From a virus, in IMG/VR virus record IMGVR_UViG_3300036715_002972, positions 1-22,278 of that record: a stretch of DNA of 22,278 nt, one strand, 5' to 3'. The notes under the pieces were generated by a model. It made no database searches, was not told the origin of the DNA, and saw only the letters and a program-made list of their open reading frames with translations. Shown one piece after another: positions 18,771 to 22,278 of the stretch. The translations under genes and the position numbers were made by a program. Within the stretch, counting starts at the first letter, position 1. The number at the start of each line of letters is the position of its first letter.

Positions 18771-20222
18771 TTGAGTATAGTATTAACTGATAAACAAGCT
18801 GAAATATATAATTCATTCTTTAATGATCCAGAGTTAAGATGGGTGTTATCTGTCGGCGGTAAAGGTTCAGCTAAAACAACTGTGTCGGTTATTATACTTC
18901 TTACTTTATTCTTTGATGAAAAATATAAAAATTCACAAATACTAATAGCAAGGGAAAGTTTAAGAGATTTAAAGAATACTTTAGTCGCAGAGTTTAGAAA
19001 GAAATGTAGTGAGATTGGTGCTAAACAAGATGAAGTATTTATTGTTAAAGATGATTTACAATATATAGAAAATTTAATTACAGGAACAAAAATATTCTAT
19101 CTCTCTTTATCTGATAAAAACCAACAATACCGATCTGTATTATCTTATGAATTTAATGTTGTAATTATAGACGAGTTAGACAGGATTAGTGAAGAAGCTT
19201 TTGACGAAGTAGCTCAAAGAATGAGATTAAGGTTGGACTTTAACAGAGGCTTACTTAACTTAAACCCAGTGCCAGAAACACATTGGGTCTATCGCAAGTT
19301 TATTAAAGATAATTATCCGCAGACTAAAGTAATTAAAAGCTCTTCATTTGATAATTACATAAAAGTTAAAATTCCTGTATCTGTTTTTACATCGAAAGCT
19401 AAACCTTATATATATGATGATAAAGAGTATTATGTAATTAATAATACTCGTTATGAAGTAATAGGCAGAGAAGGGGATTATATCCTTGCTAAACAATATA
19501 ATCTTTCACACTCTTTCTATGTAGAGATGGAGCATAGGAATTTTGCCTTTAAACGAGTTATGCTCTACGGTGAATGGGGGAGTGCTTATGTAGATGACGG
19601 CTTATATACTTCATCGTTTAGTGAGGATAATGTCTTTAAAGGGACAATAACTTCGAAAGATTTACAGTTCTTTTATAAAACTTACGCTGGGTTAGATTTT
19701 GGATTTAGAAGACCTGCATTTGTTTTATTAGCGGAAGATGAGTGGGGAAGATTAATAGTAATTGACGAATTACTTGGAGAGAATGTTTCTACTCTTCAAT
19801 TTATAGATTTAGTAAGAAGAAGATTAAGGGAGAAGTGGAGGCTTGATGCTTTACAAATAGAATGGTATGGGGATATTGCAGGGCGTCAAGCAAGCCAAAG
19901 CGATGGTGTATCTATCATAAGTAGAATAAGGCAAGAATATAATATTGATGTTATTACAAATAAAGTTCCTATACTTGATAGTGTAGGGCTTCTTAGAGAG
20001 CTTTTAGAAAAGGATATAAGAAATCAGAAAGCTCTTCAAATCTCGCCCGACGCCCCGATTTCAATGGCTGGTTTCTTAGGCGAATTTAAGATGGACGATT
20101 TTGGAAAGCCTGTTAAAGACGGCTATTACGACCATATACATGATGCTTTAAGATATGTTATATGGGGTGTTGCAAGACAGAGTAAATACGATAAATTTAA
20201 AGTAGTTGTTCCTGAATATTAA
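18771..20222 (+). CDS. terL: Terminase large subunit
   Basis: A 483-aa DNA-packaging motor. The ATPase domain has Walker A GGKGSAKT (29-36), Walker B VVIIDELD (130-137) with the catalytic Glu, and the coupling stretch LNLNPVP (162-168). The nuclease domain opens with YAGLDFGFRRPAFVLL (Asp309 as a metal ligand) and ends with DHIHDALRYV (Asp458), the usual RNase H-like ligands. The start is a TTG at 18771 after AGGGGTAAAG. It sits between a tail-type gene and the scaffold/capsid genes, a non-canonical order. TerL docks on the portal and translocates and cuts concatemeric DNA. Confidence 0.93.
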   Translation: MSIVLTDKQAEIYNSFFNDPELRWVLSVGGKGSAKTTVSVIILLTLFFDEKYKNSQILIARESLRDLKNTLVAEFRKKCSEIGAKQDEVFIVKDDLQYIENLITGTKIFYLSLSDKNQQYRSVLSYEFNVVIIDELDRISEEAFDEVAQRMRLRLDFNRGLLNLNPVPETHWVYRKFIKDNYPQTKVIKSSSFDNYIKVKIPVSVFTSKAKPYIYDDKEYYVINNTRYEVIGREGDYILAKQYNLSHSFYVEMEHRNFAFKRVMLYGEWGSAYVDDGLYTSSFSEDNVFKGTITSKDLQFFYKTYAGLDFGFRRPAFVLLAEDEWGRLIVIDELLGENVSTLQFIDLVRRRLREKWRLDALQIEWYGDIAGRQASQSDGVSIISRIRQEYNIDVITNKVPILDSVGLLRELLEKDIRNQKALQISPDAPISMAGFLGEFKMDDFGKPVKDGYYDHIHDALRYVIWGVARQSKYDKFKVVVPEY

Positions 20223-20239
20223 TTTTAAGGAGGTAAGAT

Positions 20240-20410
20240 ATGGATAACGAATTAAAACAATTTTTAAAGGATTTGAAAAACGGAGAAAAAGGTTCTTTAC
20301 AACAGCAAGATGATTTAATTGTTGAGTATTTGAAATCTCATTTGGAAAATTATAAACTTTATGATATTTACGGAATTAAAGAAATACTTTTAGATTTATT
20401 AGAGTATTGA
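20240..20410 (+). CDS. Small 56-aa helical protein
   Basis: A short gene with AAGGAGGTAAGAT before its ATG. The product starts MDNELKQFLKDLKNGEKGS and continues as charged helices (DDLIVEYLKSHLENYKLYD, GIKEILLDLLEY). Its first 12 residues parallel those of the following scaffold-like protein (MDKELEQLLEQLK), so it may be a duplicate or binding partner of that N-terminus. No family is recognised. Confidence 0.65.
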   Translation: MDNELKQFLKDLKNGEKGSLQQQDDLIVEYLKSHLENYKLYDIYGIKEILLDLLEY

Positions 20411-20434
20411 CAAATTGATGTTTTAAACTAAATT
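20407..20434 (+). promoter_or_regulatory. Possible promoter for scaffold and capsid genes
   Basis: A consensus TTGACA (20407-20412) overlaps the stop of the 56-aa gene, but the best -10 (TAAATT, 20429-20434, 16-nt spacing) matches only 4 of 6 positions. Confidence 0.35.
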
Positions 20435-20453
20435 TTATAGAGGAGGTTATTTT

Positions 20454-21041
20454 ATGGATAAAGAATTAGAGCAGTTATTAGAACAATTGAAAGAAGTTGC
20501 AAATGAAACTCAATCTCAATCACAACCCCAAACTCAAACACAAGAATATGTTTCTTCACAATCACAAAATTACGCAAACGATGTAGAGGCTCAATTTAAA
20601 GTTTGGAAAGATATTGGCATTATGAGATTTACTTCTAAATATCAACATTTACCTAAATTTTACCAAATCCTTAATTTAATTGTCCCTAGAGCAGATAGAA
20701 AAGTTTTAGAGGATATTCAAGCTAATAAAGTTAAAGATGATTACTTAATCTATTTAGAAAATGCGTATAAGGAAGTTGTTAAAGAAGTTGCTTCATTCTC
20801 TAAAGATATTATTTCTTCACAGACACAAGTAAATAGAACATCTAACACAAACCAAAAACAAATGCCTGATTATACTATGGATAAATATTATAATGATTAT
20901 AAAAAATATCTTGAAGATATTACAGTCAAAGATGTAGCTCTAATAGAGTTTAGAGATGGAATAGAAGATAATGGAAAAATCAGGTCTATAGGAATACCGA
21001 AAGCAACTTTAGAAGAAAGGCTTAAAATTTCTGAAAATTAA
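20454..21041 (+). CDS. Putative scaffolding protein
   Basis: A 195-aa protein directly ahead of the major capsid gene, the usual place for a scaffold. It has a charged N-terminal helix (DKELEQLLEQLKEVAN), a Gln/Ser/Thr-rich linker (QSQSQPQTQTQEYVSSQSQN at 20-39), then helices (VWKDIGIMRFTSKY, YLENAYKEVVKEVASFSKD) and a strand-rich end (VALIEFRDGIEDNGKIRSIG). Low complexity and helical character fit scaffolds, which fill the procapsid and then leave. No protease domain is visible. The ATG follows AGAGGAGGTTATTTT. Confidence 0.6.
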   Translation: MDKELEQLLEQLKEVANETQSQSQPQTQTQEYVSSQSQNYANDVEAQFKVWKDIGIMRFTSKYQHLPKFYQILNLIVPRADRKVLEDIQANKVKDDYLIYLENAYKEVVKEVASFSKDIISSQTQVNRTSNTNQKQMPDYTMDKYYNDYKKYLEDITVKDVALIEFRDGIEDNGKIRSIGIPKATLEERLKISEN

Positions 21042-21064
21042 ATTTTAGTGGAGGTTAGATAACA

Positions 21065-22141
21065 ATGGCAGTTTTCTGGAGTTCTGTTGCAACACCATCT
21101 CAGTCAAGTTTTAACTCCGATGTCTTTTTAGATACTGGAGATACAAAACCTATTACTCGTGCTGAGATGAGTAAAGAAATTATGAAAAAGGTAATGCCTG
21201 AAGCTACATTCAGAAAGTTTGTATCTAAATATACAGACTTCGGGCAGAACAAAGCTAATTACTTTATAATGGTTAAAAGACAAACAAGAGGAACAGATAC
21301 ACTTTGGACTGGTAATCTCGGCGAGTTTGATCCATTACCAGAACAATCTATGTCTTGGAAGCAGTTTGACGTCCAAGTAGATGAGCGTGGTATGAAGGTG
21401 AATATTACCGAAAGAGCGAAAATCTTTTCGAACTTTGATATTATAGCTGAAGTTAGAGAACAAGTTAGTGATAGTATTGTATCTTCAATTGAAAGAGATT
21501 TAGTTGTAAATGCGTTTGGTTATCTTGATGTATTAGGATTAAACACAAGCGATAACGGTTTAACTATCTATACTCAAAAGTCAGTTTTACCAACTAAAAC
21601 TTTTGCTAATAATACACAACCAATAACTATCCAACAACAAGATGTATCACAAACAAAATTCGCTTCTTTATCAATGAACACCATTTTAAGTTTTGCGAAA
21701 GCACTAGAAGATTTATATACACCAAGCTACAATGGAAGAGGTTTTGGAAACTATCTCGTAATTATTAATAAGCAAGCCGAAAATGAGCTAATGCAAGATC
21801 CAGTATTTTATACAGCTGTCACCAGATTTCAAGATAAAGAAAAACTTTATACAGGATATATTGGTAATTTCTACGGTCAAGAGTTTGTAGCAGATAAAGG
21901 TAAATGGATAGATGAGTTTATATGTAAAGCCCAATCAAACCTACAAGGTAGAGCAGTAGCTATATTCTTATCTAAAGATGCAGTTAGAGAAGCTATTGTG
22001 AAACCAGAACAAGTTTTACCAATGCAAACTGCTGACTTCGGAAGATATATGTCTGTAGGTGTCCAAACATACAGAGGCGAAACTCCAACTTGGTTTAGTG
22101 TTGAAGGTCAACCAGCAGGCGGTGTTTTAATCGGAGCTTAA
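21065..22141 (+). CDS. Major capsid protein (HK97-fold, N4 gp56-like)
   Basis: A 358-aa protein with the layout of N4 gp56-type capsid proteins: a flexible N-terminus, EIMKKVMPEATFRKFVSKYT (38-57), a strand with KANYFIMVKRQTRG, then LPEQSMSWKQFDVQVDERGM and the helix FDIIAEVREQVSDSIVSSIE. The later SYNGRGFGNYLVIINKQAEN segment and RAVAIFLSKDAVREAIVKPE also fit. The start is supported by GTGGAGGTTAGATAACA. Capsid follows scaffold, as expected. There is no N-terminal propeptide or protease gene, so maturation is probably by scaffold exit rather than cleavage. Confidence 0.85.
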   Translation: MAVFWSSVATPSQSSFNSDVFLDTGDTKPITRAEMSKEIMKKVMPEATFRKFVSKYTDFGQNKANYFIMVKRQTRGTDTLWTGNLGEFDPLPEQSMSWKQFDVQVDERGMKVNITERAKIFSNFDIIAEVREQVSDSIVSSIERDLVVNAFGYLDVLGLNTSDNGLTIYTQKSVLPTKTFANNTQPITIQQQDVSQTKFASLSMNTILSFAKALEDLYTPSYNGRGFGNYLVIINKQAENELMQDPVFYTAVTRFQDKEKLYTGYIGNFYGQEFVADKGKWIDEFICKAQSNLQGRAVAIFLSKDAVREAIVKPEQVLPMQTADFGRYMSVGVQTYRGETPTWFSVEGQPAGGVLIGA

Positions 22142-22144
22142 TTT

Positions 22145-22278
22145 ATGACTAATCAAGAGTTTATAGATTTTGTCATAAGGGACAAGAAAGTCCCTTATGA
22201 TGATACTTTGCTTACTCAAATATGGGATTACTTTAAAATAGCTATTCAGGATTTAGAGACAAGAATTGATTTTGCTTA
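22145..22278 (+). CDS. Head-completion or adaptor candidate, N-terminal 44 codons, cut by window edge
   Basis: An ATG 3 nt after the capsid stop, with CGGAG about 8 nt upstream, opens a frame that runs off the window. It begins MTNQEFIDFVIRDKKVPYDD, then TLLTQIWDYFKIAIQDLETRIDFA, and is helical. Genes directly after the capsid often encode head-tail adaptors, which is the likely role here. A perfect 11-bp hairpin (22173-22200) lies within its first codons. Confidence 0.6.
   Translation, partial: MTNQEFIDFVIRDKKVPYDDTLLTQIWDYFKIAIQDLETRIDFA

Overview
This window is a segment of an AT-rich double-stranded DNA tailed bacteriophage genome. It carries a complete packaging and head set (large terminase, portal, scaffold-like protein, major capsid protein), a Gram-negative style lysis cassette (holin candidate, secreted endolysin, inner spanin and outer spanin lipoprotein), tail-associated proteins and phage nucleotide-metabolism genes. 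The lipobox spanin points to a host with an outer membrane. Strong GGAGG ribosome sites and TTGACA-17-TATAAT promoters point to a bacterial host with a sigma-70-type polymerase. Heavy use of AGA (Arg) and ATA (Ile) fits an AT-rich, possibly thermophilic host such as an Aquificales-type bacterium, but this is only an inference. I see no integrase, tape measure, tRNA or CRISPR array. A short-tailed (podovirus-like) particle is likely but not proven.

Layout. (1) 1-4566: a leftward operon of ten complete small genes, ending in a Dam-type DNA methyltransferase cut by the window edge. Most of its products have no recognisable family. The genes are separated by recurring structured intergenic elements: a long palindrome plus a GC-rich hairpin, or a hairpin followed by a conserved 17-nt block. 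(2) 4567-6578: about 2 kb of almost gene-free, very AT-rich regulatory or origin DNA. It contains three tandem leftward promoters in a 93/94-bp repeat, six 26-bp iterons, and two zones of dyad-arranged ACCATAA/TTATGGT boxes phased at 11 bp. One doubtful small gene (6014-6217) lies inside. (3) 6579-8483: thyX plus an unknown gene on the + strand, facing a convergent tmk on the - strand. A consensus promoter and an intrinsic terminator between them would make a roughly 77-nt RNA that is complementary to the thyX ribosome-binding site. (4) 8484-11716: two tail-type proteins, a DUF1353 protein and the lysis cassette. (5) 11750-22278: the head and packaging operon, from portal to major capsid, including an ATP-grasp enzyme and a protein built from Trp/Cys-rich 22-residue repeats.

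How it fits together. The leftward genes are probably early, host-takeover genes driven by the triple promoter. ThyX and Tmk would supply dTMP and dTDP for phage DNA synthesis. The rightward genes build and release particles. The most unusual items are the candidate thyX antisense small RNA, the phased dyad box arrays, the tandem promoter array, the covarying palindromes between early genes, and the W/C repeat protein. The weakest evidence is for the functions of the small leftward genes.
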